Source: CAIQIA01 sp049317465
GTDB lineage: Bacteria > Cyanobacteriota > Cyanobacteriia > PCC-6307 > Cyanobiaceae
DNA length: 22,186 nt
NCBI GenBank assembly: GCA_049317465.1
Contig: JBMOIF010000036.1
Location: 1 to 22,186 of the forward strand
Direction of reading: 5' to 3'
The translations under genes were made by a program, and so were the position numbers. The notes under the pieces were generated by a model. It had not been told where the DNA came from, did no database searches, and saw nothing but the letters and a program-made list of their open reading frames with translations. Below, piece after piece: positions 1-7,579 of the stretch (within the stretch, counting starts at the first letter, position 1; each line of letters opens with the position of its first letter).

Positions 1-847
1 CACCGTCGAGCAGCACCTGCAGCAGCGGCGTGCGCAGCTCGGGGCCCCAGCCCCGACGACCGGCCTGGAGCTGCTGCAGCCGCAGGGGGCCGCGGGCCTG
101 CCAGAGCCCCGCCCGGCGATCCAGCAGCACGGCCCCCCAGGCGCGGCCGCGCAGGGTCTGCAGCGGCCCGTCGGGCCAGAGGGCGGCCAGGGGGGCCATG
201 TCCAGGGCCCGCGGGGCCAGCCGCAGCTGCAGGGGCCCGTGGGGCCGCAGGCCCAGCCGCAGGGCCAGGTCGAGCTGGCCGGCAGCCCGATCCGCCCTGG
301 GCTGCAGGGTCCCCTGCAGCTCGAGGCGACGCTGGGGCAGATGCAGCCGCCCGCGCATCCGGTCCACCCTCCAGGGGCCCCCGGGGTCGACGGTCAGCCG
401 GGCCCCGTCGGCCACCACCAGGGTCAGATCGAGGGGGGGCGGCTCACCCTGGCCGGCGGGGGGAAAGACCCAGTACTGGCCGCGGGGGTTGCGGCGCAGG
501 TCGAGCTGCACCTGCCGCAGCACCAGCGTCGCCACCAGCTGCCGGCGGCTGAAGCTGGCGACGGGATCGGGGCGCAGCTCAAGCTCGCCGATCGTCACCC
601 GCGAGCCGTCACCCGGAACCGGATCGATGCGGGTGGGGCCGAGCACCAGGCCGCCGGGCACCGTCCGGCGCAGGGGGCCGAGGTGCACCGGATGGCCGAG
701 GGCGCGACCGATGGCGGGCTGCAGCCGCGCGATCCAGGGATCGGGAGCAAGGGTGCGCCTGAGGGCCGCACAGCCGGTCAGCGACGGCAGGGCCAGCAGG
801 GCGGCGATGACAGTGGCGAGGGGCAGGCGCTGGATCGGTCCCCCCAT
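1..847 (-). CDS. TamB/DUF490-like translocation and assembly module protein, N-terminal part (runs off the window)
   Basis: This open minus-strand frame begins with ATG at 847 and leaves the window without a stop, giving about 282 residues of a larger protein. The N-terminus MGGPIQRLPL is followed by a hydrophobic segment that ends in LTGC at about residues 23-26, which fits a signal peptide or lipobox. The next part (ALGHPVHLGPLRR, then ELELRPDP, LRQVQLDLRRNPRGQYWVFP) has the alternating beta-strand, ribbon-like style of the start of cyanobacterial TamB/DUF490 proteins, which bridge the inner membrane and outer envelope and help outer-membrane protein or lipid transport. The SD-like GGGAGG lies just before the ATG, and the gene is divergent from ycf51. 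Family assignment rests on pattern memory, without a domain search. It could also be another AsmA-like protein. Confidence 0.66.
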   Translation of the reverse strand, partial: MGGPIQRLPLATVIAALLALPSLTGCAALRRTLAPDPWIARLQPAIGRALGHPVHLGPLRRTVPGGLVLGPTRIDPVPGDGSRVTIGELELRPDPVASFSRRQLVATLVLRQVQLDLRRNPRGQYWVFPPAGQGEPPPLDLTLVVADGARLTVDPGGPWRVDRMRGRLHLPQRRLELQGTLQPRADRAAGQLDLALRLGLRPHGPLQLRLAPRALDMAPLAALWPDGPLQTLRGRAWGAVLLDRRAGLWQARGPLRLQQLQAGRRGWGPELRTPLLQVLLDG

Positions 848-878
848 CGCCTCCCACGGGCCGGATGCGGTCCGGCGC

Positions 879-886
879 AATATAGG
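879..886. promoter_or_regulatory. Putative overlapping divergent -10 elements between the TamB-like gene and ycf51
   Basis: The octamer AATATAGG contains TATATT read on the minus strand, 31 nt before the TamB-like ATG, and TATAGG on the plus strand, 19 nt before the ycf51 ATG. It is the most AT-rich spot of the 58-bp gap. No convincing -35 box is visible on either side, so this is a placement by -10 similarity and spacing only. Confidence 0.35.
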
Positions 887-905
887 GGCGTTCCTGCCAT
901 CCCCC

Positions 906-1397
906 ATGCCCGCCGATCCCTTGCTGCTGCAGGCCGGCCTCTGGCTCGGCGCCGCTGCCGCCGTGCTGCTGCTGCTGACCCTGGCGGCCTTCGTGCGCAG
1001 CTGGGGCTTCCGCTTTCGCCTGGTGGGCGTCACCAGCTTCACGGTGCTGCTGGCCCTGTCGTGCGTCGCGTTCGCGATCAGCTACAGCCCCCGCCGCAGC
1101 ATTGACGGGGCGCGGGTGCTGCCGGTGGTGTACGACAACGGGGCCGATCTGGTGGTGGCCGCCCCGCCGGCGGACCTGCCGGCGGAGGCCGTCGAGCCCA
1201 GCATCGAGCAGCTGGCCCTCAACCTGCGCGGCAGCGGCCGCCACAGCAGCGACGGTCTGGTGCACGTGCGCCTGCGGCGACTGCAGCCCGAAGCCGATGG
1301 CAGCAGCCGACCCGTGACATTGGCCGAAGCCGTGCGCGACCTGGGCGACGGCAGCGTCCGGGTGGTCCAACCTGCGACGGGTCGGACGGGGAACTGA
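906..1397 (+). CDS. ycf51: Ycf51-like protein (DUF2518), small two-helix membrane protein
   Basis: The 163-residue protein starts at the ATG that follows a run of five C. It has two membrane segments at about residues 9-29 and 39-59, joined by the basic, aromatic stretch RSWGFRFRLVGVTSF, which is the hallmark I recognise from the cyanobacterial and plastid Ycf51/DUF2518 family. The soluble C-terminal part (about 62-163) contains LPVVYDNGADLVV and ends hydrophilic. The family is restricted to cyanobacteria and some plastids and has no established function. An upstream open frame reaching back to position 30 is antisense to the TamB-like gene and was not used as a start. The gene is divergent from the TamB-like gene across 58 bp, and the next plus-strand gene follows after about 70 bp. 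Confidence 0.8.
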   Translation: MPADPLLLQAGLWLGAAAAVLLLLTLAAFVRSWGFRFRLVGVTSFTVLLALSCVAFAISYSPRRSIDGARVLPVVYDNGADLVVAAPPADLPAEAVEPSIEQLALNLRGSGRHSSDGLVHVRLRRLQPEADGSSRPVTLAEAVRDLGDGSVRVVQPATGRTGN

Positions 1398-1466
1398 CTC
1401 CCCGGGCCCCCAGGGGCCGGAGGCGACTCCTGAAATGAGATCACTCCGGTTTGTGCGGTGCCTGCC

Positions 1467-1757
1467 ATGCGGCGCTGGTCCCTTCACCCCCTCAGCTGCC
1501 TGACGGCCCTGCTGGTGGCCGCCCCGGGGCTGCTTCCGGCCATCGCCTCGGCCTCTCCGATGCTCGAGAAGGTTCGCACCGATAAGCAACTGGCCCAGCA
1601 GCTCTGCGGCGAGTTCCGCAAGCTCAACGAAAGCGGCATCCGTGCCCACTCTCCCCAGGGGTTCAGCCTCACGGCCAGCCGCCAGAACCTCAGCTCCCTC
1701 GATGCCGAGATCCTGACCACCTACGTCGTCGGCATGTACTGCTCCGACGTGCGGTGA
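1467..1757 (+). CDS. Small secreted protein of unknown function
   Basis: This frame encodes 96 residues from ATG 1467; an in-frame GTG at 1458 would add three residues. The N-terminus MRRWSLHPLS plus a hydrophobic run ending near AIASASP is a typical signal peptide, so the mature protein of about 65 residues should be exported. It has a charged mature part (MLEKVRTDKQLAQQLCGEF) and two cysteines, one near the middle and one four residues from the end (YCSDVR), which could pair outside the cytoplasm. I do not recognise the family. Its stop overlaps the GTG start of the hydrolase gene (GTGA, 1754-1757), so the two are probably translationally coupled. No clear ribosome binding site decides between the two starts. 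Confidence 0.66.
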   Translation: MRRWSLHPLSCLTALLVAAPGLLPAIASASPMLEKVRTDKQLAQQLCGEFRKLNESGIRAHSPQGFSLTASRQNLSSLDAEILTTYVVGMYCSDVR

Positions 1758-3394
1758 ACGGCACCCCCTTCGCCACGACCCTGCGGGACGGGGTCGTGCT
1801 GCGGGGGAGCCTCTGGACACCCCCGGGCCCAGGCCCCTGGCCGGCCCTGCTGATGCGTCAGCCCTACGGCCAGCGGCTGGCCTCGACCGTGGTCTATGCG
1901 CATCCGGCCTGGTACGCCGGCCACGGCTATGCGGTGTTCGTGCAGGACGTGCGGGGCTGCGGGGAGTCCGGCGGAACCTTCGGCGGCTTCGCCCAGGAGG
2001 CGGCCGATGGCAGCGACAGCCTGGCCTTCGTGCGCAGCCATGCGGTCTGCAACGGTCGAGTGGGCAGCTACGGCTTCAGCTACCAGGGACTGACCCAGCT
2101 GCTGGCCGACGACGACGACCCCGGCCCCGAGGCCATGGCGCCCGCCATGGCCGGCGTCGACGAGCGGTTGCACTGGGCCAGCGAAGGCGGGGCCCATTGG
2201 TGGGTGCTGGGCCTGGCCTGGGGCCTGCAGCTGGCGGCGGAGCAGTGCCGGCGGCGGGGCGACGGCGACGGCTGGCGGGAACTGCGCACGGCACTGCAGG
2301 GCTCGAAGGTGCCGGAGCAGGGCCTGGCCCTGCTGCAGCGCCATGACCCGGCCAACCCGGTGCTGGCCTGGTTGCTGCGGGATCCCCGGGAGCCTGCGGA
2401 CTGGCAGCGCCATGAACCGCCGGCCCGGCGCCTGGCCCGGCCGCAGCTGCTGATCCAGGGCTGGAGCGACCCCTACCTGCGTGGCGGCCTCGACCTCTGG
2501 CGCCGCAGCCGTCGGGCCGGCGGCACCCCCCTGCTGCGCATCGGCCCCTGGAGCCACCTGGCCTGGGACCGCCGGGTCGGCGGCAGCGATGCCGGTGCCG
2601 CTGCGGCGGGCCGGGTGGACCACTGGCAGCTGGCGTTCTTCGACCATCACCTGCGGGACAGGCCCTGGCGGGTGCCGCCCTCAGCACTGCTGGCCTACGA
2701 CCGGGGCCGGGCTCGCTGGCGGCGCTGCGACGGGGATCAGAGCACGGGCGGCCCCTGGGGGCTGGCCAGCGGCGGGCTGGCGGCGGCCCGCAGCGACGAG
2801 GGGCGGCTGCTGCCCGGCGGCGGTGGCGGGGGCCAGGTGGTCTGGGTGCACGACCCCTGGCGGCCGGTGCCGGGCCGCGGCGGCCACCTGGGGCTCGACC
2901 CCGGGCCGGTGGACCGGGGCGACCTCGACGGCCGGGCCGACGTGGCCTGCTTCACCGGACCGGCGGAGCGGTGGCCCCAGCAGCTGTGGGGGGAGCCATG
3001 GCTGGCGATCGACGTGGCCGCCGATGCCGACGGATTCGATCTCTGTGCCGCCCTGGCCGTGGTGCGCGTGGGCGGCGGCCGGGTCGAGCAGATCAGCACG
3101 GGGGTGCTGCGCTGCCTGGGCCCCGGCTGCCGCAGCCTGCAGCGCCGGCGGCTGGGTCTGCAGCCGCTGCTGCTCACCCTGGCCCCGGGAGAGCGGCTGC
3201 GGCTGTCGCTGGCGGCGGCGGCCTGGCCGCAGGTGGCCGTCAATCCGGGCAACGGGGAACTGCCCCGGGGCGGAGCGAGCCACAACCACAGGCCCGTGAC
3301 ACTGCAGCTGCGGCTGGACGGCGCCGAACTGTCCCTGCGACCGCTGGGCAGCAGCCCTGGGGCGGGGCAGACTGTGGCGCGCCTGCTGCCCTGA
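1754..3394 (+). CDS. CocE/NonD family serine hydrolase (X-Pro dipeptidyl-peptidase S15 fold)
   Basis: The 546-residue product has the architecture of CocE/NonD hydrolases: an N-terminal alpha/beta-hydrolase (PF02129-like, about 8-275) and a C-terminal jelly-roll-like domain (PF08530-like, about 300-540). Visible motifs are QDVRGCGESGG (about 64-74), the nucleophile elbow GFSYQG with Ser109, GWSDPYLRGG with the likely Asp239, and GPWSHLAW with the likely His267, a complete Ser-Asp-His triad in the expected order. Such enzymes cleave acyl ester or amide bonds (cocaine esterase, glutaryl-7-ACA acylase, X-Pro peptidase); the substrate here cannot be read from sequence. No signal peptide is visible, so it is probably cytoplasmic. 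The GTG start overlaps the stop of the preceding small secreted gene by four bases. A Gly/Arg/Pro-rich linker lies near residues 335-375. Confidence 0.85.
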   Translation: MNGTPFATTLRDGVVLRGSLWTPPGPGPWPALLMRQPYGQRLASTVVYAHPAWYAGHGYAVFVQDVRGCGESGGTFGGFAQEAADGSDSLAFVRSHAVCNGRVGSYGFSYQGLTQLLADDDDPGPEAMAPAMAGVDERLHWASEGGAHWWVLGLAWGLQLAAEQCRRRGDGDGWRELRTALQGSKVPEQGLALLQRHDPANPVLAWLLRDPREPADWQRHEPPARRLARPQLLIQGWSDPYLRGGLDLWRRSRRAGGTPLLRIGPWSHLAWDRRVGGSDAGAAAAGRVDHWQLAFFDHHLRDRPWRVPPSALLAYDRGRARWRRCDGDQSTGGPWGLASGGLAAARSDEGRLLPGGGGGGQVVWVHDPWRPVPGRGGHLGLDPGPVDRGDLDGRADVACFTGPAERWPQQLWGEPWLAIDVAADADGFDLCAALAVVRVGGGRVEQISTGVLRCLGPGCRSLQRRRLGLQPLLLTLAPGERLRLSLAAAAWPQVAVNPGNGELPRGGASHNHRPVTLQLRLDGAELSLRPLGSSPGAGQTVARLLP

Positions 3395-3399
3395 CGGTC

Positions 3400-4104
3400 T
3401 TGTTCTCCCTGCGTCGTTCCGCCCTGGCCCTCCTGCTGGCCCTGACCCCGCTGATCCCCTCGGCGACCCTGGCCCAGGTTCCCAGCGAGGACGTGAGCCG
3501 GGGAACCGCCCAGCAGCTGCTGGATGCCCTGCAGCGGCAGGACGCCGACGGGGTGTTCAGGTTGTTCGGCGGCAGCCTGGCCCGTCAGGCCAGCCTCGAA
3601 CGGGTGCGGGAGCGGCTCAAGGCCGCGCCGCGCGTTCTGGAGGGCAGCGTGCGCCAGGTGGTCCGGGGCCTCGACACCGGCATCGTCGACATGAGCCTGC
3701 GCACCGAGCGCGGCGTCGATTCCCTGCGGCTGGTGGTCAACCCCGAGGGCAAGCTGATCGGCTACGAGCTGGGCAACACCACCGAACCGGTGGATGAGGT
3801 CGCCCAGCAGTTCATCGAAGATCTGGGCCGGGGCCGCTGGCTGGCGGCCCGCAGCCATCTGGTGCTGAGCCTCCAGGACACCTTCACCACCACCTATCTG
3901 GCCCAGCGGTGGGGTGACCTGCAGCGACGCACCGGTCCCTTCCGCAGCATCGATAACGTCGTGACCGCCTCCAGCGGCGGGGACCAGCAGCTGGTGCTGG
4001 TCAATGCCTCCTTCGCCCGGGGCCCGGTGACGATCTTCGTCATTCTCGACGACCGCAACCGTGTCACCGGCATTGATTTCCCGCTCGATCGCCGCGACGG
4101 CTGA
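3400..4104 (+). CDS. Secreted protein with two tandem DUF3887/NTF2-like repeats
   Basis: Starting at TTG 3400, five bases after the hydrolase stop, the product has 234 residues. Residues 1-25 are a clear signal peptide (basic start, ALALLLALTPL core, SATLA cleavage). The mature protein is an internal duplication. The first copy (about 31-125) has AQQLLDALQRQDADGVFRLF, GLDTGIVDMSL and a closing EGKLIGYELG. The second (about 130-232) has AQQFIEDLGRGRW, a central LVLVNASFARGPV and a closing RNRVTGIDFPL. The helix-then-sheet pattern resembles DUF3887 domains, which adopt an NTF2-like cone fold. Role unknown; periplasmic or extracytoplasmic location is expected. The open frame extends far upstream antisense and in shadow of the hydrolase, so the TTG before the signal peptide is preferred. 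glgB follows after 46 bp. Confidence 0.7.
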   Translation: MFSLRRSALALLLALTPLIPSATLAQVPSEDVSRGTAQQLLDALQRQDADGVFRLFGGSLARQASLERVRERLKAAPRVLEGSVRQVVRGLDTGIVDMSLRTERGVDSLRLVVNPEGKLIGYELGNTTEPVDEVAQQFIEDLGRGRWLAARSHLVLSLQDTFTTTYLAQRWGDLQRRTGPFRSIDNVVTASSGGDQQLVLVNASFARGPVTIFVILDDRNRVTGIDFPLDRRDG

Positions 4105-4119
4105 AGCGGGTTTTCAGAC

Positions 4120-4125
4120 TAAGCT
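4120..4125 (+). promoter_or_regulatory. Putative -10 element upstream of glgB
   Basis: TAAGCT lies 25 nt before the glgB ATG and 16 bases beyond the preceding stop, just after a TTTT run at 4111-4114. It matches the TA(A/G)NNT hexamers found at similar distances before petJ, clpB and tolC in this window. No -35 box is evident. Confidence 0.3.
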
Positions 4126-4150
4126 CCGCCACACTGACGCCCTGCTGTCG

Positions 4151-6469
4151 ATGCCGGTGGTGAGCCTGGACTGGATGCTCGATGATGCCGAACGGCTGGC
4201 ATCCTGCCGCCACGATCACCCTTACGCCGTCCTGGGCCCCCAGCCCCTCCCGGACGGCGGCTGGGCCGTGCGGGTCTGGATGCCCGACGCCACGGCGGTG
4301 ACGCTGCTGCACGGGGGCAGCGAAACCGTGATGGAGACGCCCCATCACCCCTCGCTGTTCGAAACGGCCCTGCACGACAACCCGGGCAGCCACTACCGGG
4401 TGCGGGTGGTGCGGGCGGGCATCACCCACGAACAGCACGATCCCTACGCCTTCCGCCAGGAGTGGATGGGCGAGATGGACCGCCACCTCTTCGCGGAGGG
4501 CAACCACCATCACGTCTGGCAGCGGATGGGTGCCCACCCCACCGAGCAGGACGGCATCGCCGGCACCCAGTTCTGCCTCTGGGCCCCTTCGGCCCGCAGC
4601 GTGGCCCTGATCGGAGACCTCTGCGGCTGGGACGGCCGCCATCTGCCGATGCAGCAGCGCCTCGGCGGTGCCTGGGAACTGTTCGTTCCGGGCCTCGGGG
4701 CCGGTGCCCGTTACAAGTACGAGGTTCGCACCCAGGACGGCCACTGCTACGAGAAGGCCGACCCCTACGGGTTCCAGCACGAGGTGCGGCCCCTGCAGGC
4801 GTCGGTGGTGGCCGACCTGAGCCGCTTCGAATGGAGCGACGCCGACTGGCTGCAGCAACGGGATGGCCGCAATGCCCTCGATCAGCCCATCTCGGTCTAC
4901 GAGATGCACATGGGCAGCTGGATGCACGCCAGCTGGGATGAGCCCTACATCCAGCCCGACGGCACCCCCCGGCCCCCGGTGCCGGCGGCCGACCTCAAGC
5001 CCGGCGCCCGCCTGCTCACCTACCCCGAGCTGGCCGACCGGGTGATCCCCTACGTGAAGGCCCGGGGGTTCACCCACATCGAGCTGATGCCGATGGCCGA
5101 GCACCCCTTCGACGGCTCCTGGGGCTATCAGGTGACCGGCTTCTACGCCCCCACCAGCCGCTTCGGTCCCCTCGACGAGTTCAGGGCCTTTGTGGACCGT
5201 TGCCACGCCGAAGGCATCGGCGTGATTCTCGACTGGGTGCCGGGCCATTTCCCCAAGGATGCCCACGGCCTGGCCTTCTTCGACGGATCCCACCTCTACG
5301 AGCACGCCGATTCACGCATCGGTGAGCACAAGGAATGGGGCACGCTGATCTTCAACTACAGCCGCAACGAGGTCCGCAACTTTCTGGTAGCCAACCTCGT
5401 CTTCTGGTTCGAAGAGTTCCACATCGATGGCATCCGGGTCGACGCGGTCGCCTCGATGCTCTACCGCGACTACCTGCGGCCCGACGGGCAATGGCTGCCC
5501 AATGAGCACGGCGGTCGCGAAAACCTCGAGGCCGTGCGCTTCCTGCAGCAGGCCAACTCGGTGCTGTTCCATTACTTCCCCGGCGCCCTTTCGATCGCCG
5601 AGGAATCGACCACCTGGCCATTGGTGACCATGCCCACCCACATGGGTGGCCTGGGCTTCAATCTCAAGTGGAACATGGGGTGGATGCATGACATGCTCGA
5701 CTACTTCGAGCTTGATCACTGGTTCCGCCAGTTCCACCAGAACGCCATCACCTTCTCGATCTGGTATCACCACACCGAGAACTTCATGCTCGCCCTCAGC
5801 CACGACGAAGTGGTGCACGGCAAGAGCCACCTGCTGCACAAGATGCCTGGCAGCGATGAACTCAAGTTTGCCAACGTCCGGGCCCTGCTGGCCTACATGT
5901 GGACCCACCCCGGCAAGAAGACCATCTTCATGGGGATGGAATTCGGTCAGCGAGGTGAATGGAACGTCTGGGGCGACCTTGAGTGGGACAAGCTGCAGTA
6001 CCCCGATCACAAGGGTCTGCTCAACATGGTCGATGACCTGAACGCGTTCTATCGCAGCGAACCGGCCCTCTGGCGCAACGACTTCGACCACTACGGCTTC
6101 CAGTGGATCGACTGCGACGACAACCGTCACAGCGTCGTCAGCTTCATGCGTCGCGACGAGAAGGAAGGCAACTGGGTGGTGGTGGTCTGCAACTTCACCC
6201 CGGTGGGCCACAGCAACTACCGCATCGGTGTTCCTGTCGACGGCTTCTACCGCGAGTGCTTCAACACCGACAGCGCCCGCTACGGCGGCACCAACCAGGG
6301 CAACCTGGGCGGCAAATTCAGCGACGACCACGGCATGCACGGCTACGGGCAGTCGCTGGACCTCTGCCTGCCGCCCCTGAGCGTTCTGGTGCTCAAGCAC
6401 GACGCCGAGCGCCAGCGGCCTGCGGCAATCCATGAAGCCGGCGCTGTGGAAGGGGAAGCGGTCGGGTAG
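4151..6469 (+). CDS. glgB: 1,4-alpha-glucan branching enzyme GlgB
   Basis: The 772-residue enzyme makes alpha-1,6 branches in glycogen by cutting and transferring alpha-1,4 chains. Order of parts: a cyanobacterial-type N-terminal domain with HDHPYAVLGP (about 15-120), a CBM48 (FCLWAPSARSVALIGDL, about 140-230), the GH13 barrel (about 285-650) and the C-terminal beta domain. GH13 motifs are complete: DWVPGHFPKDAHGL, GIRVDAVASMLYRDY with nucleophile Asp431, SIAEEST with acid/base Glu484, and LSHDEVVHGK with Asp552. The spacings between the three catalytic residues are identical to E. coli GlgB (405, 458, 526). ATG 4151 gives the standard MPVVSLDWML start; an upstream in-frame ATG at 4061 lies inside the previous gene. 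hemE follows after 41 bp, which suggests shared or read-through transcription. Confidence 0.98.
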   Translation: MPVVSLDWMLDDAERLASCRHDHPYAVLGPQPLPDGGWAVRVWMPDATAVTLLHGGSETVMETPHHPSLFETALHDNPGSHYRVRVVRAGITHEQHDPYAFRQEWMGEMDRHLFAEGNHHHVWQRMGAHPTEQDGIAGTQFCLWAPSARSVALIGDLCGWDGRHLPMQQRLGGAWELFVPGLGAGARYKYEVRTQDGHCYEKADPYGFQHEVRPLQASVVADLSRFEWSDADWLQQRDGRNALDQPISVYEMHMGSWMHASWDEPYIQPDGTPRPPVPAADLKPGARLLTYPELADRVIPYVKARGFTHIELMPMAEHPFDGSWGYQVTGFYAPTSRFGPLDEFRAFVDRCHAEGIGVILDWVPGHFPKDAHGLAFFDGSHLYEHADSRIGEHKEWGTLIFNYSRNEVRNFLVANLVFWFEEFHIDGIRVDAVASMLYRDYLRPDGQWLPNEHGGRENLEAVRFLQQANSVLFHYFPGALSIAEESTTWPLVTMPTHMGGLGFNLKWNMGWMHDMLDYFELDHWFRQFHQNAITFSIWYHHTENFMLALSHDEVVHGKSHLLHKMPGSDELKFANVRALLAYMWTHPGKKTIFMGMEFGQRGEWNVWGDLEWDKLQYPDHKGLLNMVDDLNAFYRSEPALWRNDFDHYGFQWIDCDDNRHSVVSFMRRDEKEGNWVVVVCNFTPVGHSNYRIGVPVDGFYRECFNTDSARYGGTNQGNLGGKFSDDHGMHGYGQSLDLCLPPLSVLVLKHDAERQRPAAIHEAGAVEGEAVG

Positions 6470-6472
6470 GTT
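6467..6472 (+). promoter_or_regulatory. Putative -10 element upstream of hemE
   Basis: TAGGTT overlaps the glgB stop codon and lies 38 nt before the hemE ATG. It fits the same TA(A/G)NNT pattern seen before other genes here. No -35 box is seen, and hemE could equally be read from upstream transcripts. Confidence 0.22.
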
Positions 6473-6510
6473 CGGCGGCTGTCCCGCCCGACCACCGGTT
6501 GAGCCTCCCC

Positions 6511-7569
6511 ATGAGCGAGCCCCTGCCGTTACTGCTGCGTGCCGCCCGAGGCGAGCAGGTGGAACGGCCACCGGTCTGGATGATGCGTCAGGCCGGGCGC
6601 TACATGGCGGTGTATCGCGAACTGCGGGATCGCCACCCCTCGTTCCGCGAGCGGTCGGAGAACCCCGACCTCTCCTACGCCATCTCGATGCAGCCGTTCG
6701 AGGCCTTCCAGCCCGACGGCGTCATCCTGTTTTCCGACATCCTCACGCCGCTGCCGGGGATGGGGATCGACTTCGACATCATCGAGAGCCGCGGGCCGAT
6801 CATCGATCCCCCGATCCGCAGCATCGAGCAGGTCAACGCCCTGCGGCCCCTCGATCCGGAGGCCTCCCTGCCCTTCGTGGGCGAGGTGCTGGGTCGCCTG
6901 CGCGCATCGGTGGGCAACGCCGCCGCCGTGCTGGGTTTCGTGGGTGCCCCCTGGACCCTGGCGGCCTATGCCGTCGAGGGCCGCAGCAGCCGCGACTACG
7001 CGGTGATCAAGGCGATGGCCTTCCAGGAGCCGCAGCTGATGCACCGGCTGCTGGGTCACCTGGCCGACAGCATTGCCCGCTACGTCTGCTATCAGATCGA
7101 GAGCGGTGCCCAGGTGGTGCAGCTGTTCGACTCGTGGGCGGGCCAGCTCAGCCCGATCGACTACGACACCTTCGCGGCGCCTTATCAGAAGCGGGTGATC
7201 GACCAGGTGCGCCAGCGCCACCCTGAAACGCCGCTGATCCTCTACATCTCCGGCAGTGCCGGGGTGCTCGAGCGCATGGCCGCCACGGGGGTCGACATCG
7301 TCTCCCTCGACTGGACCGTCGACATGGCCGACGGCTGCAACCGCCTGCCGCTGCATGTGGGGGTGCAGGGCAACGTCGATCCGGGACTGCTCTTCGGCAC
7401 CCCCGAGGCGATCCGCCACCGCATCGTCGACACCGTGCGCAAGGCCCGCGGGCGGCGCCACATCCTCAACCTGGGCCACGGCATCCTGCCCGGCACCCCC
7501 GAGGAGAACGCCCGGGTCTTCTTCGAGACCGGCAAGCGGGTGAACGAACTGCTCAGCTCAGTGGGCTGA
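6511..7569 (+). CDS. hemE: Uroporphyrinogen decarboxylase HemE
   Basis: The 352-residue enzyme decarboxylates the four acetate side chains of uroporphyrinogen III to give coproporphyrinogen III, the step that leads to haem, chlorophyll and bilins. It carries the family signature PPVWMMRQAGRYM near the N-terminus (Arg26 and Arg30 bind substrate carboxylates), ILFSDILTPLPGMG with the catalytic Asp76, GFVGAPWTLAAY, QLFDSWAG, and the C-terminal LNLGHGILPGTPEEN. Length and motif spacing are normal for bacterial HemE. ATG 6511 is chosen because it gives the usual MSEPLPLLLRAARG start; TTG 6499 would add four residues. The SDR gene begins 10 bp after the stop, so the two are probably cotranscribed. 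Confidence 0.98.
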   Translation: MSEPLPLLLRAARGEQVERPPVWMMRQAGRYMAVYRELRDRHPSFRERSENPDLSYAISMQPFEAFQPDGVILFSDILTPLPGMGIDFDIIESRGPIIDPPIRSIEQVNALRPLDPEASLPFVGEVLGRLRASVGNAAAVLGFVGAPWTLAAYAVEGRSSRDYAVIKAMAFQEPQLMHRLLGHLADSIARYVCYQIESGAQVVQLFDSWAGQLSPIDYDTFAAPYQKRVIDQVRQRHPETPLILYISGSAGVLERMAATGVDIVSLDWTVDMADGCNRLPLHVGVQGNVDPGLLFGTPEAIRHRIVDTVRKARGRRHILNLGHGILPGTPEENARVFFETGKRVNELLSSVG

Positions 7570-7579
7570 GGCCGAACCC

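Noticed and set aside
30..905. Long plus-strand open frame ahead of ycf51 and its alternative frame at 239-1105
   Set aside because: Low-complexity Arg/Pro/Gly-rich translation antisense to the TamB-like gene; only the part from 906 has family features.
1405..1430. Two small hairpins after ycf51 (GGCCC/GGGCC and GGAG-GCGA-CTCC) as a terminator
   Set aside because: Short stems and no T tract; too weak for an intrinsic terminator call.
4064..7479. Large minus-strand frames opposite glgB and hemE (4064-5305, 5312-6571, 6529-7479)
   Set aside because: Val/His/Gly-rich antisense translations caused by high GC third positions; glgB and hemE have complete motifs on the other strand.
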